Source: an uncultured Ectothiorhodospiraceae bacterium (GTDB taxonomy: Bacteria > Pseudomonadota > Gammaproteobacteria > Nitrococcales > Nitrococcaceae). From it: a stretch of 45,751 nucleotides of DNA. Position numbers and translations under genes: made by a program. The notes beneath the pieces were generated by a model. That model was given only the letters and a program-made list of their open reading frames with translations, searched no databases and had not been told where the DNA came from. The stretch is taken from positions 1 to 45,751 of the forward strand of contig CAJXND010000013.1 in NCBI GenBank assembly GCA_913056385.1, read 5' to 3'. Positions 14,833 through 25,210 of the stretch are shown piece after piece (within the stretch, counting starts at the first letter, position 1; each line of letters starts with the position of its first letter).

Positions 14833-15972
14833 TCATGCGCCCTTCAAGGCCGAGCGGGCCGCCATGACCCGGCGCATCGCACCATCGCGATCGGCACCGA
14901 ATGCGGTCAGATGACCCATCTTGCGGCCGGGGCGCGCCGCTACCTTGCCATAGAGATGCAGGTTCACGGCCGGATCGAATAGAGCAGCTGCCCAGTCGGG
15001 CTCACCGCCCTCCCAGAGATCACCGAGCAGATTGGCCATGGCGACCGGGGCCTTGCGCGTCGTATCACCGAGGGGCAAACCGCACACCGCCCGCAGCTGC
15101 TGGTCGAACTGGCTGCTCGGGCAGGCCTCAATGGTGAGATGCCCGGAGTTGTGTGGCCGGGGGGCAAGCTCATTGACAAGAAGCCTGCCGTCACGCGTGA
15201 GAAACAGCTCGACACAGAGCACACCGCACACATCAAGCGATTCCATGACCGTCGCAGCAATCTGCCGCGCTTCGTCTGCCTGCGCCTGGCCTACCGGCAT
15301 ATCGGCGATCGACACATCCAGGATGTGATCGGCATGCCGGTTTTCGATGAGACCGAAGTCCACCTGCTCTCCGTCGACCCCCCGCGCAGCCACCACCGAA
15401 AGCTCGGCCTCGAAATCCACGAAACCCTCGAGGACCGCCGGACCACCCCCCATCGCCTGCCAGGCCCACTCCAGCGCCGTATCGGCCTCGAGACGCACCT
15501 GTCCCTTGCCGTCATATCCGAAACCGGCGGTTTTGAGAATACAGGGCGTGCCGATGCGCGAGACCGCCGCCTCCAGCCCCTGCCGATCATCCACTGCCTC
15601 GAACGGCGCGGTCGGCAGTCCCGCCGCGGCCAGGGCCCGCTTCTCGCGCAGCCGGTTCTGTGTGATGTGCAGCACCTCGCCCCGCGGGCGCACCGGCGCA
15701 TGGCGGGCCGCAACCTCGGTGGCGGAAGAGGCGACATTCTCGAATTCGAAGGTGACCACATCCACCTCGCGGGCAAACGACGCGATCGCATCCAGATCGT
15801 CGTAATCGGCCACCACCTCGCGATCCGCGATCTGTCCCGTGGGGGTATCGGTCCCGGGCGAGAGGGTTTCGACCCGATAACCCATGCGACGGGCCGCCTG
15901 GGCAAGCATACGGCCAAGCTGCCCGCTACCCAGGATGCCGATGGTGGAACCGGGGAGAATCGGTCGGCTCAA
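14833..15972 (-). CDS. purK: N5-carboxyaminoimidazole ribonucleotide synthase
   Basis: PurK is an ATP-grasp enzyme that carboxylates AIR with bicarbonate and ATP in purine synthesis and hands N5-CAIR to PurE. It is 379 residues. It begins with TTG overlapping the purE stop (TTGA), and the product then starts [23 protein letters not shown], the conserved N-terminal nucleotide loop. No internal ATG would keep that loop, so TTG is the right start. Further signatures are [21 protein letters not shown] and [12 protein letters not shown]. The downstream neighbour is rdgC. Confidence 0.95.
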   Translation of the reverse strand: MSRPILPGSTIGILGSGQLGRMLAQAARRMGYRVETLSPGTDTPTGQIADREVVADYDDLDAIASFAREVDVVTFEFENVASSATEVAARHAPVRPRGEVLHITQNRLREKRALAAAGLPTAPFEAVDDRQGLEAAVSRIGTPCILKTAGFGYDGKGQVRLEADTALEWAWQAMGGGPAVLEGFVDFEAELSVVAARGVDGEQVDFGLIENRHADHILDVSIADMPVGQAQADEARQIAATVMESLDVCGVLCVELFLTRDGRLLVNELAPRPHNSGHLTIEACPSSQFDQQLRAVCGLPLGDTTRKAPVAMANLLGDLWEGGEPDWAAALFDPAVNLHLYGKVAARPGRKMGHLTAFGADRDGAMRRVMAARSALKGA

Positions 15973-16460
15973 GGCAGTTCGTCCTCGATCACCTTGCGGG
16001 CCTGTGCATCACGGTAGGCCTCGAGTCGCTCGGCCAGTTCCTCATCCCCGCTCGCCAGCATGGAGACGGCGAAGAGCGCGGCATTGCGCGCACCGGCCTC
16101 ACCGATTGCGAATGTCGCCACGGGCACGCCACCGGGCATCTGCACGATGGAGAGCAGAGAATCCAGCCCCTTCAGTGCGCGGCTCTGGACCGGCACACCA
16201 AGCACGGGGACGGTGGTCTGTGCGGCGACCATGCCGGGCAGGTGCGCCGCACCCCCGGCGCCGGCGATGATGGCCTTCAGCCCCCGCTCCCGGGCGGTTT
16301 CGGCGTATTCGTTCATGCGCACCGGCGTCCGGTGTGCCGATACGATCCGGCACTCATGCGGCACACCGAAGTCTTTCAGCAGCGTGTCGGCATGGGCCAT
16401 GGTCTCCCAGTCGGATCGACTGCCCATGATGATGCCCACCCGCGGCGCGTCGTCAACCAT
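15969..16460 (-). CDS. purE: N5-carboxyaminoimidazole ribonucleotide mutase
   Basis: PurE rearranges N5-CAIR to CAIR. It is 163 residues, normal for class I PurE. I start at the ATG at 16460, with GGGAG seven bases upstream; the longer open frame overlaps phaC and is not family-like. Signatures are [14 protein letters not shown] (phosphate and ribose binding), the His-containing SAHRTPVRM, and [17 protein letters not shown]. It overlaps the end of phaC by eight bases and the start of purK by four, so the three are co-transcribed. Confidence 0.95.
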   Translation of the reverse strand: MVDDAPRVGIIMGSRSDWETMAHADTLLKDFGVPHECRIVSAHRTPVRMNEYAETARERGLKAIIAGAGGAAHLPGMVAAQTTVPVLGVPVQSRALKGLDSLLSIVQMPGGVPVATFAIGEAGARNAALFAVSMLASGDEELAERLEAYRDAQARKVIEDELP

Positions 16461-18252
16461 CACTGGGCTCCCGTACGTAATGGCCCGGCGCCTCCTCGAT
16501 GGGCTTGAGGTTGCCGTCGCCAGGGGTGCGTGCCGGCACCTCCCCGCCACGCTTGGGCTGCAGCCAGTTGACCCAGTCCAGCCACCACGAGCCCTCATGA
16601 TGCTTGGCACCATTGAACCAGGCATCCGGATCCTTGGGGTTGCGCCCGTTGAGCCAGTAGCCGTACTTCTGCTTCTCGGGCGGGTTGATCACGCCGGCGA
16701 TATGACCGGAGCCACCGAGCACGAAGCGTGTGCGCCCGCCCAGCAGTCGCGAGCCACGGTAACAGGCATGCCACGGCGCGATGTGATCCTCCTTCGCGGA
16801 GACGAAGTACGACGGTACCTCAACCTTGCCGAGGTCGATGGGGACCCCGTCGAGGGTGATGCCGCCCGGCGCCTTCAGCCGGTTCTCCAGATACATGTTG
16901 CGAAGGTAGAACGCATGCATGCGGGCGGGCATGTTCGTGGAATCCTGGTTCCAGAACAGCAGATCGAACGGGAACGGATCCTCGCCCTTGAGATAGTTGT
17001 TGACGAAGAATGACCAGATCAGGTCATTCGAGCGCAGACTCGACATGGTCGAGGCCATCTGATTACCCGCCAGATAGCCGCGTTCGTTCATCTGCTTCTC
17101 AAGCGACTGCAGCTGCTCGTCGTCGATGAAGACCTCGAGCTCGCCCGGGCTGTCGAAGTCGAGCAGCGTGGTGAGGAAGGTGGCGCTGTTCACCCCGCCC
17201 TCGCCGCGCTCGGCCATCCACGCCAGGGTCGAGGCCAGCAGTGTCCCGCCCAGGCAGTAGCCGATGATATTGACATCGCGTTCGCCAATGGCCTGCTCGA
17301 CGGCATCGAGTGCCGCCAGCGGGCCTTCTTTCATATAGTCCTCGAACTGCTTCTCGGCCAGGTCGACATCCGGGTTGCACCAGGAGATCACGAACACCGT
17401 ATAGCCCTGCTCCACCAGCCATTTAACCAGCGAATTCTTGGGCCGGAGATCGAGGATGTAGTATTTGTTGATCCAGGGCGGAACGAACAGCAGCGGCCGC
17501 CGGGCAACCTGCTCGGTGGCCGGCGCGTACTGGATGAGCTGCATCAGTCCGTTCTGGTAGATCACTTTACCCGGCGTCACCGCCAGGTCCTTGCCCACCT
17601 CGAAGGCCTCCGGATGGGTCTGACGAATCTTCAGCGTGCCATTGCCACGCTCGAGATCCTCGAGCAGCTTGTTCAGCCCATCCAGAAGGTTCTGGCCGCG
17701 GGTCTCAACGGTCCGCTCAAGCACTTCCGGGTTGGTGGCCAGGAAGTTCGAGGGCGACGTGGCGCTGATGAACTGACGCGTGTAAAAGTCGATCTTGCGC
17801 TGAGTCTTTTCGTCGAGCCCCTCGACATTGTTCACCGTATGATGGAGGTAATCCGCGGTGAGCAGGTAGGACTGCTTGACGAAATCGAAAAAGGGATTCT
17901 CCTCCCAGCCCTCGTGGGCGAAGCGCTTGTCGCCCTTGGCCGGCTCACGCACGGGCTCGCTGTCGACACCCATCATTCGCAGCGTCTGGTTCTGCATCAG
18001 GGACATGTAGTCCTGCCAGAATGACATCTGCGCCTGCACCAGCTGAACCGGGTCGGCCATCAGGCGGGCATAGAGATCCTGGAAGAGCTTGCTCATGTGC
18101 AACGCGTCATCCATGGAGAGCTGCTGCCCCGACTCCTGGCGGGCCAGGAAATCCTTGACCAGCTGCTGGCTGCGACCGGCGATCTCGGTCAGCGAGCGTG
18201 TGAGCTCGTTAGGATCGACCTCCGGCACTTCGGTATTCTTGGTATCAGTCAT
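16453..18252 (-). CDS. phaC: Class I poly(3-hydroxyalkanoate) synthase
   Basis: PhaC polymerises (R)-3-hydroxyacyl-CoA into storage polyester at the granule surface. It is 599 residues from the ATG at 18252 (GGAGG eleven bases upstream), the usual class I size. The lipase-like box is GYCLGG with catalytic Cys333. The Asp of the triad is in [10 protein letters not shown] and the His in [13 protein letters not shown]. The PhaC N-terminal domain includes [13 protein letters not shown] and [10 protein letters not shown]. It is unusual only in being followed directly by purE and purK rather than phaA/phaB or phasin genes. The first 28 bases upstream separate it from the divergent rsmJ. Confidence 0.96.
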   Translation of the reverse strand: MTDTKNTEVPEVDPNELTRSLTEIAGRSQQLVKDFLARQESGQQLSMDDALHMSKLFQDLYARLMADPVQLVQAQMSFWQDYMSLMQNQTLRMMGVDSEPVREPAKGDKRFAHEGWEENPFFDFVKQSYLLTADYLHHTVNNVEGLDEKTQRKIDFYTRQFISATSPSNFLATNPEVLERTVETRGQNLLDGLNKLLEDLERGNGTLKIRQTHPEAFEVGKDLAVTPGKVIYQNGLMQLIQYAPATEQVARRPLLFVPPWINKYYILDLRPKNSLVKWLVEQGYTVFVISWCNPDVDLAEKQFEDYMKEGPLAALDAVEQAIGERDVNIIGYCLGGTLLASTLAWMAERGEGGVNSATFLTTLLDFDSPGELEVFIDDEQLQSLEKQMNERGYLAGNQMASTMSSLRSNDLIWSFFVNNYLKGEDPFPFDLLFWNQDSTNMPARMHAFYLRNMYLENRLKAPGGITLDGVPIDLGKVEVPSYFVSAKEDHIAPWHACYRGSRLLGGRTRFVLGGSGHIAGVINPPEKQKYGYWLNGRNPKDPDAWFNGAKHHEGSWWLDWVNWLQPKRGGEVPARTPGDGNLKPIEEAPGHYVREPSDG

Positions 18253-18280
18253 GATGCGTATCGCCTCCGGGCGCAAAAGG

Positions 18281-19090
18281 GTGGGAAAGATCATACGGCA
18301 CTGCGACAAAGCGCCACAAACTTCCCTGACGCTGCCACTGGTGGCCGCGGCCGATGCCGATCCGGCGAGCCTGCGCACCGTCGACGAGTGGCTGGCAACT
18401 GCTGCATTCGACACGCCGCCCCGCGACGGCCTCTATCTTACCGCTGACAGCAAGGGCCTGGCCCTCTGCCGTGCGGGGCGTCCACCGGTCTCCATGCGAG
18501 CCGAATTCCTCCGCGGTGCACAGGGGTTTCGCATCGCCCGACAAGGTCACCAGCGTGAGGCGATTGCCCGCGCCTGCGGGATCGGCGCCGGATCTTGTCC
18601 CCGGGTCGTCGATGCCACCGCCGGACTGGGTCGGGACGCGTTCGTCCTTGCCGCAACGGGCGCGCAGCTTACCCTGCTGGAGCGCTCCCCGGTGGTGTAC
18701 GCGTTGCTTATCGACGGATTGCGAAGGGCCGGGAGCGGAGGCGCCATCGACATCGTGTCACGCATGACGCCCCTCCATGCCGACGCGACTCAATGGTTGC
18801 GTGATCACGGCGCCAACGACGCCCCGGACACGGTGTATCTCGACCCGATGTATGCGGGCCGCCGGCGGGCCGCCGCCGGCAAGGAACTCACCCTGCTACA
18901 GGCACTCGTGGGCCAGCCGGAATCCGACGCCGACCTGTTTGAGGCGGCGAGGGCAACAGCGCGTGAACGGGTGGTGGTCAAACGCCACCGCCGCGCACCG
19001 GCGCTGGCCGGCGTTGCGCCCGATTACCAGCTCACCGGGCGCAGCACGCGTTTTGACATCTACCGGGCGAGCGGAGGCAGACTGGGCTGA
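18281..19090 (+). CDS. rsmJ: 16S rRNA (guanine1516-N2)-methyltransferase
   Basis: An SAM-dependent methyltransferase that modifies G1516 of 16S rRNA. The class I fold signature VVDATAGLGRDAFVLAATGA and LLERSPVVYALLIDGL match E. coli RsmJ closely. The catalytic strand VYLDPMYAGRRRAA and the C-terminal RVVVKRHRRAPAL...TRFDIY do so too. Length is about 269 residues from the GTG at 18281. ATGs at 18251/18254 and a GTG at 18341 are in frame, and none has a convincing ribosome site, so the N-terminus is uncertain. The 3' end overlaps the convergent neighbour by 31 bases. Confidence 0.9.
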   Translation: MGKIIRHCDKAPQTSLTLPLVAAADADPASLRTVDEWLATAAFDTPPRDGLYLTADSKGLALCRAGRPPVSMRAEFLRGAQGFRIARQGHQREAIARACGIGAGSCPRVVDATAGLGRDAFVLAATGAQLTLLERSPVVYALLIDGLRRAGSGGAIDIVSRMTPLHADATQWLRDHGANDAPDTVYLDPMYAGRRRAAAGKELTLLQALVGQPESDADLFEAARATARERVVVKRHRRAPALAGVAPDYQLTGRSTRFDIYRASGGRLG

Positions 19091-19968
19091 TGACGGGGGA
19101 TGGTAACGGAGGCTTCGACGGCCAGCATGCAAGACCATGGATCGCTGGCCCGGGCCGGACGGGCCAGATCCGGCTGCCCGACGAGACGCAGGCGCAGATC
19201 ACTGAAGCCGTTGCGGGCAAGTCGGTTGACGGCGGCGGCCTGGGCGGAGGCATCAACCTCACCGGCCATCAGACCGATCAGTGTCGCGCCGGGACCCCGG
19301 GCGGGCTCGAACTCGGCCAGCCGCAGACTGCGCAAACCATCACCAAAGGCCTCGCTCAATACGGGCCAGACACCCTGCAGCCGCTGGCGATGGGCGCCAT
19401 TGAGCCGGGGTGTGGCCGGCATGGCCAGACGTAACGCCTGTTCGATGAGCATCTCCGGCGGCGCACCGCTCTGAACCACGGTTGCCGGGCTGCGCCCGCC
19501 CAGGCCCGGCTGCGGCGTGGCCAACCACTGACGCGCGCCGCTTTCACCGCCGGGATGTCGACACAGCAACCGATCAAGATAGTACCGCCTGCAGCTCACT
19601 GCATGGCTGCCGGCGACCTCCCGCCGGGCCCCGGGACGACCACAGCGCTCGCAGGTCACCGCTGCCGTCTCGCGAGCCGTGGCCACCAGCGGCGAGACGG
19701 ATTCCCGGAGACCGTCATAGGCCACCTCGAGAAGGCCCTGCCGGGAACGCAGCCGCCGCCAGCGAAATCCACCGCGCTCGGCGGCGGGCAGAACCTGCTC
19801 CACCTGTTCGAAAAGCCGCTCAAGCAGACCGTACCAGCCCGGCGGCACATCCACCGCCACCGGATCACTGTCCCCGGCGCGCCCACGCTGACGGAACTGC
19901 CAGGGGTAGCGCAGCTGCGCCGCGGCCAGGAAGGCGCGGTGACGGCGTTCGGCAGCGATCGGATCCAT
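19060..19968 (-). CDS. Mosaic protein: Cys-rich domain, MbcA/ParS/Xre-C-like domain, unknown tail
   Basis: A 302-residue soluble protein, not recognised as a whole. Residues 43-140 resemble a bacterial domain that pairs GWYGLLERL and FRWRRLRSRQGLLEVAYDG with a four-cysteine site (C106-x2-C109, C126, C136), probably zinc. Residues 145-180 read ARQWLATPQPGLGGRSPATV, close to the WL-x-x-PNPxLGGxTP signature of the MbcA/ParS toxin-binding domain of Xre-type antitoxins. The tail (190-302) has alternating strands and helices of unknown kind. No toxin gene (RES domain) is adjacent. The start at 19968 is chosen because the upstream extension is short and atypical. It is convergent with rsmJ and lies just beyond the RRM gene's terminator. 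Confidence 0.65.
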   Translation of the reverse strand: MDPIAAERRHRAFLAAAQLRYPWQFRQRGRAGDSDPVAVDVPPGWYGLLERLFEQVEQVLPAAERGGFRWRRLRSRQGLLEVAYDGLRESVSPLVATARETAAVTCERCGRPGARREVAGSHAVSCRRYYLDRLLCRHPGGESGARQWLATPQPGLGGRSPATVVQSGAPPEMLIEQALRLAMPATPRLNGAHRQRLQGVWPVLSEAFGDGLRSLRLAEFEPARGPGATLIGLMAGEVDASAQAAAVNRLARNGFSDLRLRLVGQPDLARPARASDPWSCMLAVEASVTIPRHQPSLPPLAR

Positions 19969-20024
19969 AACCCCATTGTGACCTCGCCGGCCGGTCGGGG
20001 TCATCCCGGAATGCATCGCTCCCC

Positions 20025-20063
20025 AAAAAAGAAGGGCCCGATGCCGCGGACGGCATCGGGCCC
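20025..20063 (-). terminator. Rho-independent terminator of the RRM protein gene
   Basis: A perfect 13-base-pair stem, GGGCCCGATGCCG / CGGCATCGGGCCC with a four-base loop, at 20034-20063. On the minus strand it is followed by TTCTTTTTT. It lies 20 bases after the RRM gene stop and separates that gene from the mosaic protein gene. Confidence 0.92.
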
Positions 20064-20082
20064 CTGCAGATAAGGCCTGCGG

Positions 20083-20361
20083 TTACCAGGAGCGGCGCGG
20101 GCCACCTCCACCGCCGGGCTTACGATCCTGCGCTTCGTTGATGCGCAGCGTCCGTCCGCCCATTTCAGTGCCATTAAGGGCCTCGATGGCGGCATCCGCC
20201 TCGGCGGGCTCCATACGTACGAAGCCGAAGCCGCGAGGACGACCGGTTTCCCGATCGGAGATCATCCGGACTTCCTTGACTTCACCATGAGCGGCGAACA
20301 GGTCACGGACTTCATCCTCGGAGGCGGAGAAGGGCAGGTTGCCCACGTAAATCGATTTCAT
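20083..20361 (-). CDS. Small RRM-type RNA-binding protein
   Basis: A 92-residue single RNA-recognition-motif protein. RNP2 is SIYVGNL (residues 3-9) and RNP1 is RGFGFVRM (about 43-50); the fold ends with GRTLRINEA. The short glycine-rich tail [10 protein letters not shown] resembles cyanobacterial and proteobacterial cold-induced Rbp proteins, which bind single-stranded RNA and may act as RNA chaperones. It is monocistronic, with a strong terminator directly downstream and a roughly 100-base structured leader upstream. A cold or stress role is inferred from the family. Confidence 0.93.
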   Translation of the reverse strand: MKSIYVGNLPFSASEDEVRDLFAAHGEVKEVRMISDRETGRPRGFGFVRMEPAEADAAIEALNGTEMGGRTLRINEAQDRKPGGGGGPRRSW

Positions 20362-20501
20362 CAGTCAGTCTCATCAAGCTCTGTCAGCCTTCCCGGCTGG
20401 ACAGGTCAAACATCGCGAAGGGCTTTGGCCCTCCTTCGGACGGCCCGATCGTCGGGCTGCCGGGCACCGGCAAACATCATGTCGGCACCTGGAGTTGACA
20501 A
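20362..20501 (-). promoter_or_regulatory. Structured 5' leader and candidate promoter of the RRM gene
   Basis: On the minus strand TTGTCA (20501-20496) is 17 bases from GATGTT (20478-20473), a weak sigma-70-like pair. The leader of about 105 bases that would follow contains two predicted stem-loops. One is GCCCGA/TCGGGC at 20443-20457. The other is at 20416-20438, with CGAA/TTCG outside and GGGC/GCCC inside. Long structured leaders are typical of cold-shock genes. The whole gap 20362-20577 shows no coding frame. Confidence 0.3.
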
Positions 20502-20577
20502 TACGGCACGCCGCTGTTCCACGCAATCGGAATTTTAGGCGTTATGCTGGAGAGATGACTGACGAGAGATTGAACTC

Positions 20578-20994
20578 ATGAGCGCACCGCTCCACAGCGG
20601 AGATGCCCTGCTGGATCGCCAGGCGGGATACCTGCACTGGCTACTGCGAACGCCTCTCGCGCTGGTCATGCTCTACCACGGCGTCGATCACTGGCTGGGG
20701 GGACCGGCCGCATTCGCCGGCAACCTGAGCCTGCCGGTCGCCATCGCCGTGCTGGTGGCAGGACTCGAGATCCTCAGCGGCGCGGCACTGCTGCTTGGCG
20801 CATGGCTGGGCGGCTGGGTGACCCGGCTGGGTTCCGCTGCCGCACTGCCGGTGCTGATTGGCGCCATTTTCATGGTTCACTGGGGTCAGTGGCACTTTCT
20901 GCCATCGCCCAGTCACCCGCTGGGCGGACTCGAATTCCAGGCCACACTGACCTGTCTGGCGATCTACCTCCTGGTGCGTGGCAACGAGGTCTGA
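20578..20994 (+). CDS. DoxX-family membrane protein
   Basis: A 138-residue integral membrane protein with four hydrophobic helices. It begins with a polar segment, then LLRTPLALVMLYHGVDHWLGG. Next come VAIAVLVAGLEILSGAALLLGAWLGGWVTRLGS, ALPVLIGAIFMVHWGQW and a last helix LTCLAIYLLV. The pattern of short loop glycines, the GLEILSGAALLLG stretch and the FMVHWGQW region fits the DoxX/DoxD family, linked variously to thiosulfate:quinone oxidoreductase or redox stress. The specific role here is unknown. The next gene starts ten bases after its stop, with its ribosome site overlapping the DoxX stop, so the two are coupled. Confidence 0.8.
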   Translation: MSAPLHSGDALLDRQAGYLHWLLRTPLALVMLYHGVDHWLGGPAAFAGNLSLPVAIAVLVAGLEILSGAALLLGAWLGGWVTRLGSAAALPVLIGAIFMVHWGQWHFLPSPSHPLGGLEFQATLTCLAIYLLVRGNEV

Positions 20995-21004
20995 GGAACA
21001 ACCG

Positions 21005-21900
<896 letters not shown>

Positions 21901-22458
21901 TCAGCCGCCAACCTGAAAGAGGCGGTAACACACACCGCCGGCGGTCTTCTCCCGCCGGCACAACCACTCATCAGGCAGGATCGGTGGTTTTTCCTCAAGG
22001 CCCGACTCGACATACACACTGGCCCCCGGAACCAGCCAGCCTCCGTGCTGCAGTCGTTCCACCACCTCCGGCAGCAAGCCGGCCCTGAATGGGGGATCCA
22101 GGAACACGAGATCGAATGGGCGGGGGACGGCCTGGAGGTAACGCCGCGCGTCCGCCATGACGATCTCGGCGCGGCTGCCGGCCTCGAGGCGCTGGACAAG
22201 CCCCTGGAGGGACTTCGCCACCGGGCGCGACTTTTCGACGAACACGGCGCCTGCCGCGCCTCGGGATAACGCCTCGAGCCCCAACGCCCCGGTACCAGCG
22301 AACAGATCGAGGACCCAACGTCCCTCAACGCCTCCCTGCAGCCAGTTGAACAGCGTTTCGCGATTACGGTCCGCGGTGGGCCTCAGCCCCGCCGCATGCG
22401 TCACCGCAAAGCGCCGACCGCGCCACTCACCCCCGATAATCCGGAGTTGCCCGGCCAC
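21901..22458 (-). CDS. rsmD: 16S rRNA (guanine966-N2)-methyltransferase
   Basis: RsmD methylates G966 of 16S rRNA during 30S assembly. It is 185 residues. Signatures are LRIIGGEWRGRRF, LRPTADRNRETLFNWL, the SAM loop VLDLFAGTGALGLEALSRGA and the catalytic FDLVFLDPPF. It starts six bases after the second M16 peptidase stop and precedes coaD by 75 bases, so it belongs to the M16-M16-rsmD-coaD run on the minus strand. Confidence 0.96.
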   Translation of the reverse strand: MAGQLRIIGGEWRGRRFAVTHAAGLRPTADRNRETLFNWLQGGVEGRWVLDLFAGTGALGLEALSRGAAGAVFVEKSRPVAKSLQGLVQRLEAGSRAEIVMADARRYLQAVPRPFDLVFLDPPFRAGLLPEVVERLQHGGWLVPGASVYVESGLEEKPPILPDEWLCRREKTAGGVCYRLFQVGG

Positions 22459-22464
22459 GCCCGA

Positions 22465-23784
22465 TTATTCCACCCCGTTGATCGTTGCCTCCGGCCCGAC
22501 CAGCACCGTGACGCTGCGGGCCGGATCGAGATGCGCCTGCAGGGCCGACCGCACATCGTCGCCGCCGAGGCTGTCGATGCGATCCACGAAACGCTGCAGA
22601 TAGTCATGCGGCAGATCATGGAAGCCAATGCTGGTGACGTATCCGAGCAGGTCGCGGTTGCTGTCGAGCTGCAATGGAAAACCGCCGGTGATATTCCGCT
22701 TCGATGCATCCAGCCGCTCCGCCGAGGGGCCCTCGTCGCGAAGCTCGTCAAGACTGTCGCGCATCACCCCCAGCGCTTCCCCCAGGGCATCGTTGCGGAC
22801 CTGGGTCGACATCTGGAACCGGCCACGGCGCGCACCGGAGGTGATCCTCGACGAACTGCTGTACGACAGGCCACGCTCTTCACGCATGCGCTCGGCGAGG
22901 ATGGAGGTCAGGCCACCGCCCCCCAGAATGTGGTTGCCCAGGTAGAGCGGATAGTAGGCGTCACTGCCCTGACGGACCGAGGGCTGACCAATGATCACAT
23001 GGGTCTGCCCGGCCTCGAACGGTATGCGCACGGTCTGCGGCGCTTCGGGCAGCTCCACCTCGGGCAGCGATGCCGGGGGCTGCCCTTCGGGTAAGGCGGC
23101 ACTGAGGCGCTCGGCGATCTCTTCCGCCCGAGCACGATCCAGATCGCCCACAATGGAGATCGTTGCATTGCTGGCGGTGTAGTAGCGCTGGTGGAAATCC
23201 ACCACTGCCTGCCGGTCGATCGCCTCAACCGACTCCAGCGTACCGCCCGGCGGTGAGGCATAGGGATGGTCACCGTAGATGGCCCGGGCAAAGGCTTTCT
23301 CCGCCAGCGACGAAGCAGAGGACTCCGCCTGCTGCAGGCCGAGCAGCATCTGCTGCCGGACCCGATCCACGGCGTGGCCGGGGAAATCGGCATGGGCGAT
23401 GACATCGGCCATGTTATCGATCACCGGGTCAAGCCGTTCCGCCTCGCTCAGCGCACGCACACTCACCTGCCCCGTGTCGCGCCCGCTGTCGGTGCTGGCC
23501 CTTGCCCCGTAGCGCTCGAACTCGCGGGCGATTTCACCGGCATTGCGATCGCTGGTTCCCTCAAGGAGGAGATTGCTGGTCATCCGGGCGAGCCCGGCCT
23601 GTCCGTCGTCCCGGGCGCTGCCGGCATCAAAGGCCAGGCGGATGTCGATGATGGGCAGCTCATGGCGCTCGACGAACAGCACCCGGCTGCCCGACTCCGT
23701 CTCCCACTCCTGGATATCGGCTTCCATTGCGCCCCCCACGCCGCTGAAAAAGGTCAGAAGGATAGCGGGAATCAGCCGCCTCAT
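22465..23784 (-). CDS. M16 family protein, non-catalytic partner, exported
   Basis: The second of a pair of M16 metallopeptidase-fold proteins, 439 residues, with signal peptide MRRLIPAILLTFFSGVGGAM. The position where the zinc motif HxxEH should be reads LARMTSNLLLEGT, so zinc ligands are missing. The C-terminal half has the conserved GGGLTSILAERMREERGLSYSSSS, the substrate-binding arginine/tyrosine region. Such inactive members form heterodimers with active ones and supply substrate binding. Its ATG overlaps the stop of the active partner (ATGA). The location is the periplasm. Confidence 0.9.
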   Translation of the reverse strand: MRRLIPAILLTFFSGVGGAMEADIQEWETESGSRVLFVERHELPIIDIRLAFDAGSARDDGQAGLARMTSNLLLEGTSDRNAGEIAREFERYGARASTDSGRDTGQVSVRALSEAERLDPVIDNMADVIAHADFPGHAVDRVRQQMLLGLQQAESSASSLAEKAFARAIYGDHPYASPPGGTLESVEAIDRQAVVDFHQRYYTASNATISIVGDLDRARAEEIAERLSAALPEGQPPASLPEVELPEAPQTVRIPFEAGQTHVIIGQPSVRQGSDAYYPLYLGNHILGGGGLTSILAERMREERGLSYSSSSRITSGARRGRFQMSTQVRNDALGEALGVMRDSLDELRDEGPSAERLDASKRNITGGFPLQLDSNRDLLGYVTSIGFHDLPHDYLQRFVDRIDSLGGDDVRSALQAHLDPARSVTVLVGPEATINGVE

Positions 23785-25124
23785 GCCTCGTCCTCCCGCT
23801 CCGCCGGCTGCATGACCCCGACGGTCAGCATGTCCGGGCGCAGATAGCGCCGTGCCGCGGCCTGCAGATCCTCGGCGGAAAGTGCCCGGACGTTCTGCTC
23901 GAAGGCATCCAGCGTTTCCCAGCCGGCCCCCGTGGTTTCCAGCATCCCGAGCTGCATCGCCTGGTAGAACACGGAATCGAGTTCGAAAAGATGATCGGCA
24001 AGCAGCTGACTGCGGGCCCGCTCGAGCTCCTCCTCGGATACCGGCTGACGCTGCAGACGCCTGATCTCCTCGCGAAGTGCCTGCTCAACCGCGGCCACGT
24101 CACCATCAGCGGGCACGCCGAACAGCGAAAACTCCCCGTCGAGACGAACCATCGGGTTGTAGCCGGCACCCGCCGCGGCAGCCACGCCACTGCCACGCAC
24201 CAGCGTCTCGGACAGTCGCGCGCCGTCACCGCCATCCAGGATGGTGGCCAGCATCAGCAATGCATAGGGATCGCGCGAGTTGTCGGCCGTCGCAAAGGAG
24301 GGCACCTCATAACCCATCCGGAGCTGGGGCACCCGGGCCTGCCCGTCGCGGTAGACGAGCCGGCGTTCGCCCGGCGGGTCCAGATTCTCGGGGTCGTGCA
24401 CGGCCGGCACCTCCCGCCCCGGGATATCGCCAAAGTACTCCCGGGCCAGTGCATGGACGGCCTCCGGCTCGACATCGCCCGCCACCACCAGCGTGGCATT
24501 GGACGGGGTGTACCACTGCTGGTACCAGCCCTCCAGATCATCCACGGTGAGCCCCGCGACATCGTCCGCCCAGCCGATGATCGGATGGGCATATCCCGTA
24601 CCGGGGTTGGCGATCGCGGCATAACGCTCCCCGAAGCGCCCCTCGGGCCGGTCCTCCGTTCTCAGGCGCCGCTCCTCCAGAACCACCTCGCGCTCGGTGG
24701 CCAGTGCCTCCGAATCGATCTGGAGATTGGCCATCCGGTCGGCCTCCAGCTCCAGCGCGATGGGCAGACGATCGGCCGCCATGATCTCGAAGTAGGCGCT
24801 GAAATCGCGGCCCGTGAAGGCGTTCAGCCGCCCCCCCTCGCGCGAGATGATCTCCGAGAACTCGCCTTCCGGATACGCTTCCGTGCCCTTGAACATCATA
24901 TGCTCGAACAGATGGGACAGGCCGGTATTGCCGCGGCCTTCGTAGGACGAGCCGACGCGATACCAGACCTGGGAGACGACAACCGGCGCCCGATGGTCCT
25001 CCCGCACCAGCACCTGCATGCCGTTATCGAGGGTGAACTCGGTGACCTCCGAGTCGGACTGAGCCGCCACCGGCGCGGCCATCAAGGCGGGGATCAGGGC
25101 GAAAATAGCGTTTCGGGCTGTCAT
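23781..25124 (-). CDS. M16 family zinc metallopeptidase, catalytic partner, exported
   Basis: A 447-residue exported peptidase with signal peptide MTARNAIFALIPALMAAPVAAQ. The inverted zinc motif HLFEHMMFKGT (HxxEH) follows the family-typical VSQVWYRVGSSYEGRGNTGLSH. The distal glutamate is supplied further on in EREVVLEERRLRTED. It is likely the catalytic half of a periplasmic heterodimer with the next gene. Placement between rsmD and the divergent ftsY is conserved in gammaproteobacteria. Substrates are probably short peptides or damaged proteins; this is inference. Confidence 0.93.
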   Translation of the reverse strand: MTARNAIFALIPALMAAPVAAQSDSEVTEFTLDNGMQVLVREDHRAPVVVSQVWYRVGSSYEGRGNTGLSHLFEHMMFKGTEAYPEGEFSEIISREGGRLNAFTGRDFSAYFEIMAADRLPIALELEADRMANLQIDSEALATEREVVLEERRLRTEDRPEGRFGERYAAIANPGTGYAHPIIGWADDVAGLTVDDLEGWYQQWYTPSNATLVVAGDVEPEAVHALAREYFGDIPGREVPAVHDPENLDPPGERRLVYRDGQARVPQLRMGYEVPSFATADNSRDPYALLMLATILDGGDGARLSETLVRGSGVAAAAGAGYNPMVRLDGEFSLFGVPADGDVAAVEQALREEIRRLQRQPVSEEELERARSQLLADHLFELDSVFYQAMQLGMLETTGAGWETLDAFEQNVRALSAEDLQAAARRYLRPDMLTVGVMQPAEREDEA

Positions 25125-25210
25125 TCACGGGCCTCTTGACTGACGCATCAGGACGGTTACGCGATGTTAGGATACCCCTACCTTTGTTTGGGCCGAACCC
25201 CGAGAGTTCC

